A stretch of DNA of 64,000 nucleotides from Lepidostoma basale. Its lineage: Eukaryota > Arthropoda > Insecta > Trichoptera > Lepidostomatidae. The notes under the pieces are model-generated. The model did not search any database, was not told the DNA's origin, and worked only from the letters and a program-made list of their open reading frames with translations. The stretch is taken from positions 372,001-436,000 of the forward strand of contig JAHDVF020000897.1 in NCBI GenBank assembly GCA_022606425.2. Direction: 5' to 3'. Of this stretch, positions 22,133 through 32,215 are shown piece after piece (within the stretch, counting starts at the first letter, position 1; every line of letters begins with the position of its first letter). The translations under genes and the position numbers were made by a program.

Positions 22133-22914
22133 TAACTAACTAACTAGCCATCACGCCGTCTCCCCGAAAGGGTAGGCAGAAAGAATGGACTGCCACACTT
22201 TAATCGATGCGGCACTCCATCCTTCTCTTTTCGCCATCGCGAGAGATGCGGTGTGATGGGTTGCGAACCTCATCGCCACCAAAAGGCATCTCCCGCGCAC
22301 ACTTCGATCGTTCAACGTATATATAATAAATCTAAAACAAATTATCTGAAATACAATGATATAAAATAAAATAACAAAGAAAAATAATTTAACACATATT
22401 GTTATTTTAGATGGTGCACTTGTCGTCAGCTGGACGATCCGGACATTTCTGTTTATTTAATTTTTATTCCACGTTATCCACTGTTTTTTTTTTAATTTAC
22501 TGTAATTAGGCACTTAAAACAATCCAACACCAGCAAGAACTTTAAAATATTATGGAAGAATTTATTCAAATTGTCATTGGAAATGTTAAAGTTAAAAAAA
22601 AAAAAAAACCTGACTCTTAGATAAAATTGAGGTAGTTCCATTATTTCCCAATTCGTACATCCTATTAAAAATAATAATAATAATAAAACAAAAAGTATCT
22701 CTCAGAGAAAATTTTAAAACATACAAAATGGAATAATGCCACAAGGCCCATCTTATATCCAAGAGACCTTATCAAGAGCCTCTGATGACCTTGAGGCCCA
22801 TGGTATACTCGACAATAAAAACCCTACTACAAAACTTACACAAAATAAGAAATCCTCCAATATTTAAACATAACTTCACAATCACAATAATTCAAAGAAT
22901 CAAATGTAAAAATT
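22133..22914 (-). mobile_element. Chimeric retroelement with LINE B 3' end
   Basis: Flanked by a 14-bp target duplication AGAGTCTCGATAAC (22119-22132 and 22915-22928). On the minus strand it ends with the last 70-75 bp of LINE B, including GGCGTGATGGCTAGTTAGTT, but the sequence before it is unrelated to LINE B. That part includes CAGTGGATAACGTGG, GTCCGGATCGTCCAGCTGAC and a GGTTCGCAACCC stretch resembling a pol III B box. A 368-bp copy with the same junction lies at 44838-45205. Confidence 0.8.
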
Positions 22915-22929
22915 AGAGTCTCGATAACA

Positions 22930-23333
22930 CAGTAGTAAAAATAAAATGTTCGATTCAAGATATCTTCTTCTGTAGGTATCATGTCAGGTCCTCCCGACAT
23001 CGACTATCACTTGAGAAGAGGCCTCTCTATCAGTAGTAAAATTAAAACGTTCGATTCAAGATATTTACTTCTTTAGATATCATGTCAGGTCCTCCCGACA
23101 TCGACTATCACTTGAGAAGAGGCCTCTTTATCAGTAATAAAATTAAAATGTTCGATTCAAGATATTTACTTCTTTAGGTATCATGTCAGGTCCTCTCGAA
23201 ATTGACGATCACATGAAAAAAGGCGTCTCTATCAGTAGTAAAATTAAAATGTTCGATTCAAGATATCTTATACTTTCGGAATCGTGTCAGATCCGAGGTT
23301 GACGATCACTTGAGAGTATGCGTCTCTATCCCT
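22930..23333. repeat. 101-bp tandem array, 4 units
   Basis: GTTCGATTCAAGATAT recurs at 22948, 23049, 23150 and 23251, an exact 101-bp period. Each unit carries the antisense LINE A terminus (ATCATGTCAGGTCCTCCCGA). The last unit runs on into a LINE A body. Confidence 0.95.
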
Positions 23334-23625
23334 GGTAGTTCGAAACAGCTCCTCAACGCTCTTTAAGCCAGTCCAGTCTCTTATGTTGTGTTGCAAGGAA
23401 ATTCGCATCCTGCCAATACTTTCAACCCTCTATTTTGCCCTCAATGATCAGGTGCAGCTATTCATATTTGCTCCTCAAATCACATAACCTAAATATGACA
23501 CCGCGCGGGCTTCAATACTGGCCAACAATTACCTATCAGTTATGGTTCACTAGAGAAAAATTATGTTGCTGATCATATCGGTCCAATGCGCAATATTTTG
23601 AGATGCAGCCACATTTATACCAACA
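23334..23625 (-). mobile_element. LINE family A 3' part
   Basis: Continues from the array: antisense of the REWTG...VEELFRT, GKIEG and EKYELL segments with frameshifts, fading near 23625 at an MLRISWTD-like stretch. Confidence 0.75.
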
Positions 23626-23766
23626 ATACCAACTTATGGTACCAACTTTAAAGGTCCACGATTCAATACCATATTAAAATATCAAGATTCTAATGACCCT
23701 ATTTCAGTAATCTGAATGAATGATAATCAAAAGAAGTCAGATCTAGAGAAAACGGTGGTTGCTTGA

Positions 23767-24036
23767 TTACATCCTATTCAACTTATTTAGCTTATGTTGG
23801 GTCATCATCGTCACACGTGGTCGCGCGTTATCGTGATGAAACACTACCCCTTTTCTGTTTATCAGTTCTGGTCTAGCCTTATCAAAGGCAATGTTAAATT
23901 TTGTTAACTGTTTACAATATCTTTCTGCTGTAATTTTTTTATTGCGTTTTAGGAGTTCAAAACACACAATACCCTTGCAATCCCACCAAACACAAAGCAT
24001 TACTTTTTTATGAATTACGGTCTTGGAGGTTGATAA
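23767..24036 (-). pseudogene. Mariner transposase fragment
   Basis: Minus-strand frame reads KTVIHKKVMLCVWWDCKGIV, FELLKRNKKITAERYCKQL, then NRKGVVFHHDNARPRVTM. MLCVWWD-x-x-G and HHDNARP (second catalytic aspartate) identify a mariner transposase. The parts before and after, with the first and third aspartates, and both TIRs were not found. Confidence 0.85.
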
Positions 24037-24089
24037 TGAGGCATTTCCGTATATAGCCCAATGTTGTACATAACCCCTTTCTCATAGCA

Positions 24090-24420
24090 TGCCACCAATC
24101 TTTGCAAAAAAAGTTTTTTCTGAACCCTCTCTAGCATAACGGAATATCTCGCCTAGTGAGGACTCCATACTAAAGAACCACTGTCGAGTCTGCTCCGAAC
24201 CAATGCGTTGTATAGGACTCTGAGCATATTGGGATCTCTGAACACTCTTCCGGTCCGATCGATGAAACCCAACATCCTCAGTGCAAAGATGATATATAGA
24301 ATCGTGTAAACAATTATAATAAAAGTTTCCATTGTACATCGATGCCTGCTTGACAATAAATTATTCATGCTCAAAAAGCAGAGGTGTACCGGAATATCAA
24401 TCCTCAACCGAGAGTGGCAA
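24090..24420 (-). mobile_element. LINE family F internal fragment
   Basis: Minus-strand readings RMLGFIDRTGRVFRDPNMLR, VLYNALVRSRLDSGSLVWSP and VQKRFF belong to the RT C-terminal domain just upstream of the F segments at 41008. Confidence 0.75.
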
Positions 24421-24536
24421 ACATCCCGGGATATGGAGCGACACCCGGTACCTTCCCGCCAGGGGCGACTAGTGTACCAATAAACATTGATACATCTAAT
24501 ATTAGGAGTAACAAAAAGTAATTATGAGTGATGAGT

Positions 24537-24840
24537 AACAGCCTTCGTGGTAGAGTGGCGACACTGCCACGCAACGACTGCCACGCCGAAGGTCCCGGGT
24601 TCGATTACCGACGATGACAGAATTCACGTGACAATACAAATGGCAAAAGACTAGCTACCCATCACATGTCATGAGAATTAATAGTTAAAATATATATACA
24701 GTAATTGGGTTCAAATAACCTGTTGTATATGGTACGCAAAATGTGGAAAGCAACGGGAAACTACCACATTAAAAATGCCCAAGTGGCTTCGCAAGAACCA
24801 GCAAAAATATTACACTTTTTATATTCTCTACTCAAACACA
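24537..24840 (+). mobile_element. tRNA-derived SINE
   Basis: A-box-like TGGTAGAGTGGCGA and B-box-like GGTTCGATTACC are in the right order at 24549 and 24598. The body (AATTCACGTGACAATACAAA) and 3' part (TGGGTTCAAATAACCTG) are shared with the other SINE copies. The head arose from a tRNA; the acceptor stem is not intact, so it is not a tRNA gene. Confidence 0.8.
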
Positions 24841-25464
24841 TGTTATATTTTGAGAAAAATAACTTTTTCCGTATTTCTCACAATATTTTAATACTTCCTT
24901 CATAGATGACCTTCCCTATAGACATGCCTCAAATATTCCGGTTGAGGTGTTCCGTGATTTCGTCAGCTGTAAGGTAAATGTCGAAACATATATAGATGCG
25001 GAGGCTTAGCTCGGAAGACTTTTTATTGAAATGATTTATCGAATACAGAAATAAATTTTATAATAATTACAATTGAGTTAAACAACAGCAAGGATAAAAT
25101 TAAAGAAATTAAATAAACGGAAAAAATACCTCATTTACATATAATTTTTGTAAAATAGTCATAATTTACACTACAGAAAGAGGCACGAACGAGGTGCGCG
25201 TAAGCGCAGGAAACTTAAATACTTTGTAAATTAAGAAATTGAAGAATCACTTTTAAATGTATATTTACTTGAAATTCACTTATGTCTTCTATGTGTCTTC
25301 CGATTTCTCAAAGAGTGTACAATATAACATTGTTATATTATAACAGTCTTGAATATGTTAGAGTTAATAACATTCAATTTAATAATTAATATGAATGAAA
25401 ACAATGACAACAAAAACAAAATTAAAAATTTCTTTTCAATGTATTATACTCGTATATGTAGTTT
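24841..25464. other. No gene seen
   Basis: AT-rich, non-coding. A GC-richer patch with CGAACGAGGTGCGCGTAAGC is at 25186-25206. Confidence 0.5.
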
Positions 25465-25640
25465 AAATCCACTAATGTTGGTGTCTTCGACCGGTTTCGG
25501 CAACTCGCTGTCATCTTCTGAGCTGCCGAAACCAGTCGAAAAGACAAACCTTAGAAGATTTTTACTAGATACTCATTATAAAAAGGTTATTTACAAAAAA
25601 ATATTTTATTTTTCATTATTTATAATGAATTTCTACCATT
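25465..25640. repeat. Palindromic repeat M with hammerhead-like core
   Basis: TCGACCGGTTTCGGCAACTC and its near inverse (GAGCTGCCGAAACCAGTCGA) flank CATCTTCT. On the minus strand 25489-25520 reads CAGAAGA, a hairpin, GAAAC, CG, GTC. Relatives are at 47235-47430 and 60190-60310. Confidence 0.6.
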
Positions 25641-25880
25641 TCTACCATTAAATACTTTGGGCAAATTATGAGAAACGAGAAATACAAAGTGCTGCAATCG
25701 AAGTAGACCAAGGAAAACATGGCATGATTAGAAGCCGGAAGAATCGACGTGCGTGTATGACTCGCTGTATGAATGTGGAGGAATCTAGAGAGATATGTCA
25801 GGATAGAGTAGTGTGGCGGTCCATTCTCTCTGCCTACCCCTGAGGATAAACGGCATTATGGTTTGTTGTTGTTGTTGCAA
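25641..25880 (+). mobile_element. LINE A / LINE B junction copy
   Basis: The first 60 bp read FGQIMRNEKYKVLQ (family A). From about 25705 the sequence is family B (RPRKTWHD, SRKNRRACMTRCMNVEESRE, WRSILSAYP) and ends TGGTTTGTTGTTGTTGTTG. Confidence 0.7.
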
Positions 25881-26082
25881 TTGATTAACCAAAAATCGGG
25901 AGAAGAAGAAAATTCTAACTAAAAAAAACTTTACAAAATGGTTCAGTTGCACCACAATATCCTTGTTAGAGCTGCTGTATCCAAACCACCAATGCCCCGC
26001 GCCTATGAATGAAAATGTAAAGCTTGTAAAATTTCAATTTAAATATTTTTTCCATGTCTAGTTTTATTTAGCAAAAGAAACA

Positions 26083-26465
26083 AAAATCAGAATGGACTGC
26101 CACACTTTTCTTTCCTGGCATATTTCTCTCGCTTCCTCAACATTCATACATCGTGTCATGCACGCGCGTCGTTTTCCTCAGTCTTCTTCTATTTTTAGTT
26201 CTATTTATATCGTTTCAATATACTTTTATTACCACTATTTCTTCATTCATTCTTTTCATGTATCCAAACCGTCTTAATGTTTCTTTCATTATTTTGTTTA
26301 TAACACTTTCAATTAGCCCGGATTCACTTTTAATATTTTCATTCGACACTCTATCATATACAGAGTATGCACACATTCGTCTAAGAGATCTCATTTCTAG
26401 TGCATTTATTCTACTTTCAACCTTCTTTTGCCAGTCTCATGCTTCTTTGTGTTTTTATATACTAT
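26083..26465 (-). mobile_element. LINE family B 3' part
   Basis: Minus-strand match through the VVWRSILSAYP, MTRCMNVE, GSLRWFGH, SRINAxEMRSL segments, with several frameshifts. No TTAG or GTT tail; cut before the terminus. Confidence 0.8.
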
Positions 26466-26509
26466 AATTATCGCTGTTTTTTACCCTAAATACAATAAAT
26501 AAAATATGT

Positions 26510-26885
26510 CTTCTATGTTCGCCATACTTTGTGTCGTAGATGTTTCATATTTTTCTTTTTCTTTTTTATATACTTTGTATGCAACACTCACTTTTTAAAC
26601 AAATTAAAATAAATATCAGACATGTTTCGGACTACCCAGTCCTTCCTCAGTGATATTATAAAGATATTAGAAATATTATAAAATTGTTTACAAATATGGT
26701 CAGTTTTGACAGATATTATAAAGATTTATTTTGGAACGTTTATGCTTTTGTTATAACAAATATTATTTTTTAAATATTTGAAATATATAAAATATCACCG
26801 AGGAAGGACTGGTTAGTCTGAAACATGTTTGATATTAAATTTTAATTTGTTTAAAAAGTTAATGTTGCATATATAAAAAAGAAAA
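26510..26885. repeat. Inverted repeat with two hammerhead-like cores
   Basis: Arms at about 26580-26660 and 26790-26880 are inverted copies (CAAATTAAAATAAATATCAG and its inverse). Each holds a core: minus strand 26619-26650 (CTGAGGA, GGACT/AGTCC hairpin, GAAAC-AT-GTC) and plus strand 26798-26830 (CCGAGGA, GGACT/AGTCT, GAAAC-AT-GTT). Part of the intervening sequence also occurs at 44750-44830. Confidence 0.65.
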
Positions 26886-27261
26886 CGGAAAATAAAAAAA
26901 TATGTCGACGAAGAATGTAACATTAAGCTATGACAGATAGAGAAACTTTTGCTTAGCAATTTAAGGGTTGAAAAAATCGCATTGAAACATCCCCTTTTTG
27001 CTTGCAACATAAACCTATGTTGTTAAGTGGGCCTAGGTCAACGAAATGGCCGAATCTCTTGTTCAAATTTACGCTAACCCCTTACATTGATTCAGAACGT
27101 CGTAACCCATCAATATCAATCAGCGTTGCCATTAATATCAGTTAGCGAGTTATGCTGGAAGGATCTAAGTCAGGCATCGGCAACCTACGAGCCACGAGCC
27201 GATTCCGGCCGCGATTTAATTCTTTTCCGACAATTACACTACAACAGACTATGGTCACATT
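26886..27261. other. No gene seen; possible hAT end
   Basis: 27174-27230 (CAGGCATCGGCAACCTACGA) resembles the hAT end at 18089, but no partner end was found. Confidence 0.4.
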
Positions 27262-27818
27262 AACCCTCCCTTCCCTGTGATGGGTATCTTCTACACGTTG
27301 CTTCTAAATACAATGTTAAGATTTTTGGTTTTCCTCCATAATATATTTACGCATTGATTTAAAAATAATATTAATAATAATCAGAATTTATCGGGTACAT
27401 CCGGAGGTATTTTGTGAAAATCGAAAACAATGTAGCGTATAAATAGCGCTTTCAGTGCGTCACACTATATATTTGCATCTCACTCTTGCATATGTTCTAG
27501 CTTAATGTTCTCACTCTGGCCTTCCCGCCGTGGCGGCAGTCGCTTTCGGGCTTGTGACCAGAGCGGATCTATGCCCGTTCCGTGAGCGTTGCCAGATGTT
27601 TTTTTTAATGTTTTCAGCAATGAAATTTCAATTATTATAATTTTTGACTTCAATTATAATTATATAAGGGGATTAGCTATGAATGTTCCTATTTTTCCGA
27701 TTTAAAATCGCTAATTTTTTAACGCGTACTGACTACCCTACACCGGAACGCACGTTTTTATTTTAGCACCGTAAGGGATTACGTCCCTCATTTGATTCTG
27801 CTGAGAATCAAATGAGGG
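27262..27818. repeat. Repeat N with terminal hairpin
   Basis: Matches 42233-43040 (TTAACCCTCCCTTCC, GATGGGTATCTTCTAC, GTTGCCAGATG, ACACCGGAACGCA). A TATA-like GCGTATAAATAGCG is at about 27436. At 27785-27818 a perfect 15-bp stem with loop GCTG follows the shared part. Confidence 0.65.
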
Positions 27819-27904
27819 AAGCAACTTGTCAAATTTATTTCAGAGATCTTAATGGATCGGCTATATAATGCTATCCAATTTTAAAAGTTGGTCACGTGAG
27901 GAGT

Positions 27905-28262
27905 CGAAGACATATATAGGGTTTTTCATTAAGAGCGCTCGAACTTTGAAATAAAATAAAGCAACTTGTCTAAATGATATTGTCAAATAATTTTTTTCAT
28001 TTTAAAGGACGTCAGATGCCATTATATATGGAATATAATTTTGAGCAAATGGCCGCCGCAGTTTTGCTGCAGGTGGTGTATCCTGGTGGTCAGCTGTCAA
28101 ATTTGACAAAAAAACTTATTTAGTCTTGACATTTTACCATGGAACGCTACACGCTTCAACAACGTTTAAATTTGTTAAAATTTATTGTCAAAATCAGTGC
28201 TCTGTTTGCCAATTTATGGCATTCCATGAAAGGCAGATATAATGGACCTCCAAACTACTCTA
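27905..28262 (+). mobile_element. Tc1/mariner-like 5' end
   Basis: A TIR-like start ATAGGGTTTTTCATTAAGAG recurs inverted at 50262-50287. From ATG 28139 the frame reads MERYTLQQRLNLLKFIV and then HSMKGRYNG, the helix-turn-helix start of a mariner-group transposase (MER-x-T-x-x-QR). The rest of the element is missing and LINE B follows. Confidence 0.65.
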
Positions 28263-28930
28263 TCCGGACACACCTATCTACATCTTCTTCGGATGTAACA
28301 TATAATAGAGTGTGAGAAAGTATTGAATGAAAAAAAATAAATGAAAGGATCGCTGCGTTGGTTTGGACATATGGAATGCATGGATGAAAGAAGAATGGTT
28401 TTACGTCAACGGTATTGTAAGACACAGAGAAAAACTTGGAATGGCCAGAATTATCAAATTTTAAATGTCGGCCATTTAATCTGGCCATGCAAAGTTTTCC
28501 TCGGTTTCTTACGACTTCGTACTCCATTCACACCGTTAACGTTTACTTTCTGAACCATTCTTCCTTCATCCATGCGTTACATATGTACAATTTAACTCAT
28601 GGATCCTTCAATTTTTTTTTCATTTAGTATATAAGTCGGAAGAAACGACGTGCATGCATGAGTCGCTGTATGAATGTGGAGGAAACTAGAGACGTGTATC
28701 AGGAACTAACTAATCATCACTTCGTCTTCCCGAAGGGTTAGGCAGAATAAATGGACCACCACACTGTTCTTTCCTGATATATTTCTCTCACATCTTCAAC
28801 ATTCATACATCGTGTGATGCACACATCGATTTCTCCTACTCCTCTTGACATATTCGATCCATTTGATAGTGCTACGTTTTTCTCGATCATTTTCTATTTC
28901 TAGTTCCGTTTACATCGTTAACATATTGGA
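28263..28930. mobile_element. LINE B mosaic in alternating orientation
   Basis: Plus-strand B (28340-28480, MKGSLRWFGHMECMDERRMV) is followed by minus-strand B (28485-28615), plus-strand B again (28630-28705, SRKKRRACMSRCMNVEET), and minus-strand B (28708-28925) starting AACTAACTAATCATCAC. The plus copy appears to have been opened by a minus insertion; the last piece is tail-to-tail. Confidence 0.75.
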
Positions 28931-29415
28931 TTGGATCCATGGAATTTTAAATATTTATTTATTTATTTTCATTATTAACAATCAAGTTAACAATGAACCA
29001 ATAAATTTCAAATAATGACATTAAAATTTTAAAGGTGAGTTAGCGAGTTAAAAATTATAAAGATAAGTTTGCTTTCTGACCTGCCTAATTTAGATTTTTT
29101 TGAGTCAGTCCTTTTCAATAAAATGTTTTTTACCCCTGCACTAAGTCAACAGACCTCTTCCTACAGAACATGTCTAAATGTGAATTTAGTCGAATTGACC
29201 TCTTTAGAATGGCGGTTCCAGGGGTGGTTGGCATAAAAGATTACAGAAAGTGGTCAAGTAATGAAAACTAAGTGAAAGATGTGTGATTTATCTTTTTTGT
29301 GATAGTTTTTTTGCCCATTTCCAATGAATTAGAATCAAATGCGTGTTTTCTTGCACTAAAATACTACATTGAGATTCTCTTAGATACTTTCTATGATTGA
29401 ATGATCATGGATTCG
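28931..29415. other. No gene seen
   Basis: AT-rich non-coding spacer. Confidence 0.5.
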
Positions 29416-30200
29416 TTTCCTATTAGTCTTTGCATAATGTTACGGATCTCATGGACTGATACCATCATCAGCCGTCTGTCATCCACTTCTGAACGTAGGC
29501 CTCTCCCAAAGCACGCCATCGCCCCTTATCCATTGCCGCTCCCATCCATCCATGTCCAGCAATCCTCTTAAGATCGTCGGTCCAGCGGGCAGGGGGACGT
29601 ACGCGGAACTCTGTACGCGGTCTCCACTCCAGAACCCGTCTGGCCATATTTGTCGGTTTCCGACAGATATGGCCAGCCCATCGCCAGTTCAGCCCGCCCA
29701 TCCTCAGAGCCACCACAGTCATCTTGGTTTGTTGTCGAATAAATTCGTTTCTTAATCTGTCTCTCAAGGTTATTCCAAGCATAGCGCGTTGGGCGATCTT
29801 GAATCTGTAGACTAGACCTTTTGTCAGTGTCCACGTCTCGGCTCCGTACGTCATGACTGGCAAAACGCACTGGTTGAAGACTTTAGTCTTGAGGCATTGT
29901 GGTATTTTAGAAGTGAGAACATGACGTAGTTTTCCAAAGGCCGCCCAACCCAACTGAATTCTTCTTCTTCTTCGCATGGACTGATATGATCCCCATCAAT
30001 GAGGTGCTACATAGAACCAGGGTAGGAAGAGAATTGCTGTCTGATGTGAAGACTAGAAAGATGGCATATTTGGGACAAATTCTCCGCAACGAGAAATACG
30101 ATCAGCTGCACCTCATCATGAAGGAAGAGGGAAGATCGAGGGTAGGCGCGGTGTGGGAAGACCCCAGATGTCCTGGCTCGAGAATATCAAGGAGTGGACC
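29416..30200 (+). mobile_element. LINE family A, split by LINE C
   Basis: MLRISWTD is read at 29436-29461 and continues after the insertion as DMIPINEVLHRTRVGRELLS, RKMAYLGQILRNEKYDQLH and LIMK. 3' of this the frame is lost. The halves join cleanly if the LINE C insert and one target duplication are ignored. Confidence 0.85.
29462..29974 (-). mobile_element. LINE family C inserted in LINE A
   Basis: Perfect 12-bp target duplication CATGGACTGATA (29450-29461 and 29975-29986). Minus-strand frame reads RIQLGWAAFGKLRHVLTSKI, VFNQCVLPVMTYGAETWTLT, KIAQRAMLGITLRDRLRNEF, LNWRWAGHICRK, RRVLEWRPRT, ARWTDDLKRIAGHGWMGAAM and GEAYVQKWMTDG before a stop. One frame of 169 residues spans almost the whole insert. 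The 3' end ends in GATGATGG. Confidence 0.92.
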
Positions 30201-30234
30201 GGAATTCGGAGGGTAGGGGTTGGTTGAGGGAGGG

Positions 30235-30490
30235 CGGATTCTTACAACTTCCTACTCCATTTACACCGTTAACGTATACTTTCTGAACCATTCTTCATTC
30301 ATCCATGCGTTCCATATGTCTAAACCAACGCAGCAATACTTTCATATATTTTTTTCATTCAAAACTTTTTTCCACTCTGTTATACAATACATTCGAAGAT
30401 GATGTAGTTAGGTGTGTCAGGATAGAGTAGTGTAGAGGTCTATTATTTCTGTGTATTCTTTCACCAAAAAGGCGTGATGATCTATTTATT
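30235..30490. mobile_element. LINE B mosaic
   Basis: 30240-30340 is minus-strand family B (the VKKVYVNGVNGV and HMERM segments). 30400-30480 is plus-strand family B terminus (GTGTGTCAGGATAGAGTAGT, AAGGCGTGATGATC). Both are diverged. Confidence 0.6.
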
Positions 30491-30865
30491 TGTTATAGAC
30501 TTTCACACCTATTGGCGTAGTATCTAAGGTAGCTCGTCATTTGCAGTATATATTTTTGATTGATTGTCTAAAATTTCCGTTTTTTACATCAAACCTTGAC
30601 AGATTGACATAATATTCTGTTACATATATTAAATTGAAAGAAAAGGCTGTCATATCTAAAGTAATATCATTAGAAAAACTTTCTTTGTTGACACGTATTA
30701 ACTTAATAAGGATAAAATAATCTTCTACTTCTTTTTCTTTTAATAGATCTGACAATCCGTGACACATGAACACATGACATGACATTGACATGTCACATGA
30801 CATTGCAAACGATTTGGAATTGTATGTCTGTAATGTTTGTGATTATTATCAAAATAAATGAAATG
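30491..30865. other. No gene seen
   Basis: AT-rich non-coding spacer; GACATGA-rich stretch at 30770-30800. Confidence 0.5.
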
Positions 30866-31020
30866 ACCTCTTTGGATGCAATTATGGAGAATTCGTAAAT
30901 ACCCTTACGATAAAGGCAGCAAGGAAATAACTGGCATATTCCTATTCATAGTAATCTATGTATATTTCCTTTGATATTATTTTTTTTCACCCTTTACATC
31001 GATTTGGTTCGCGCTGTAAT
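30866..31020 (+). mobile_element. LINE family G 3' end
   Basis: Matches the reverse of 8340-8470: ACCTCTTTGGATGCAATTAT, GGCAGCAAGGAAATAACTGG, CATATTCCTATTCATA and TTTCACCCTTTA. Only the last codons and 3' UTR remain. Confidence 0.8.
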
Positions 31021-31069
31021 GATGTAAGGAGTTTTTTCAACAAAATAATAATAATATTATAATAATAAT

Positions 31070-31310
31070 GAATTATGTCTCGTGGGATGATGAGGTCCAG
31101 CTGTCCCTCCATCTCTTAGGCAGTCTTTCAGGTAGGCAGTGTCCGGAGGGGATTTCATAAGCGGCTGTAAATGCGAGTCTGTCACTATCCATTCTGGCTA
31201 CATGGTCCCTCCAGTATCTTCTTCTGGATCTACTCCACCAAACGATATCCTCTATTTCGCAAGTTTTTCTTCAGACACGATCTTGGAGAGTTTTTCCAAT
31301 AATTGATCAT
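31070..31310 (-). mobile_element. LINE family D 3' end
   Basis: Minus-strand match to 3300-3535 (ERLRDRV..., IVWWSRSRRRYWRDHVARMD, GHCLPERLPKRWRDSWTSSS). Flanked on the left by an AATAATAAT run at 31045-31070. Confidence 0.8.
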
Positions 31311-31404
31311 AGGACCTTCATCTCATATTTTCTTAATAGAATACAATAATTAAGAAACTCAAAATTACCCATGGTTATTTTAATTTATTAGTAATAAAAT
31401 AATA

Positions 31405-31636
31405 ACAGATCATGTGCTAAGGGGAGAAAAATACCACCTCTTTCGACTTATATTAATCAAATAAAATCAAATCAATCAGTTTATTAACTCAAAAGACATT
31501 ACAAACTGCAAAATGTTTAAGGCATCTATTGAGTACAGGTAAAATATCATAAAAATACAACATAGTACCAGGAACGCATTAGAGATGGTTCGACATTAAG
31601 AATACAAGATACTTTCTAAAGTCAATAGAATTCAAG
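31405..31636 (-). mobile_element. LINE A scrap followed by LINE F 3' UTR
   Basis: 31405-31445 reads HVLRGEKYHLFRLIL on the plus strand (family A). 31446-31632 is the minus-strand F 3' UTR with its (ATCAA)n-type tail and the GGAACGCATTAGAGATGGTT block. Confidence 0.75.
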
Positions 31637-32215
31637 AGTAGTCTTCCACGGTTTCTCATTCCACTCACACTACTTATATACATGTCATCAGAATGCCTGA
31701 TACAGGACTCCCAAGGAAGATTATCTCTCAGGTTACCCAAGGGAAACGGCGGCCAGAGGAAACGCTTTAAGGACTCCCTTAAAGGAAACCTACAAAAGAC
31801 TAACATCGACTGTGAATGCTGGGAAAAGACTTCAGAAGGTAGAGAACAACAGTACATAAAGGCACGCAAGACTTTGAAGCAAAGCGCAGAGACGATGTCG
31901 CAAAGAGGAGGAGGAGAGAGCCGTCACCGTCTCCACTGGGAGACGGTGACGGCTCCATTACAAGCGCCTTCCCCTGCCCCAGATGCCCCAGAATGTGTGG
32001 GTCCAGGATCGGGCTCTTCAGTCACATGCGGACCCACAACCGTGAAGGACAGTTTTCCTCGGACACGAGGGACAGCCGATGATGACTTATATACAACATT
32101 TTAACCATTCATTCCAAACTATCTCAGGGATACTTTTATAATTTAACTCATGGTGCAATTACATTTCTTTTGCCTAATATCTTTTCCTTATTCCTTCGTT
32201 CGTTCATCAAGCTTC
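31637..32215 (-). mobile_element. LINE family B fragment, split by LINE O
   Basis: 31637-31682 (GTCTTCCACGGTTTCTCATT) and 32085-32210 are consecutive parts of family B on the minus strand, as shown by the intact order at 53630-53760. They are separated by LINE O with a target duplication. Confidence 0.75.
31683..32084 (+). mobile_element. LINE family O 3' end with zinc-finger tail
   Basis: Flanked by ACTTATATACA (31672-31682 and 32085-32095). Frame reads GGQRKRFKDSLKGNLQKTNI, DCECWEKTSEGREQQYIKAR, then after a frameshift CPRCPRMCGSRIGLFSHMRT followed by HNREGQ, a C2H2-type finger typical of the end of some LINE ORF2 proteins. 3' end is GCCGATGATG. Not a host zinc-finger gene. Confidence 0.85.

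Noticed and set aside
22930..23333. CRISPR array
   Set aside because: Units are 101-bp full-length repeats without unique spacers, and the context is eukaryotic retrotransposon DNA.
31950..32084. C2H2 zinc-finger gene
   Set aside because: Single finger at the end of a LINE ORF, bounded by LINE target duplications.
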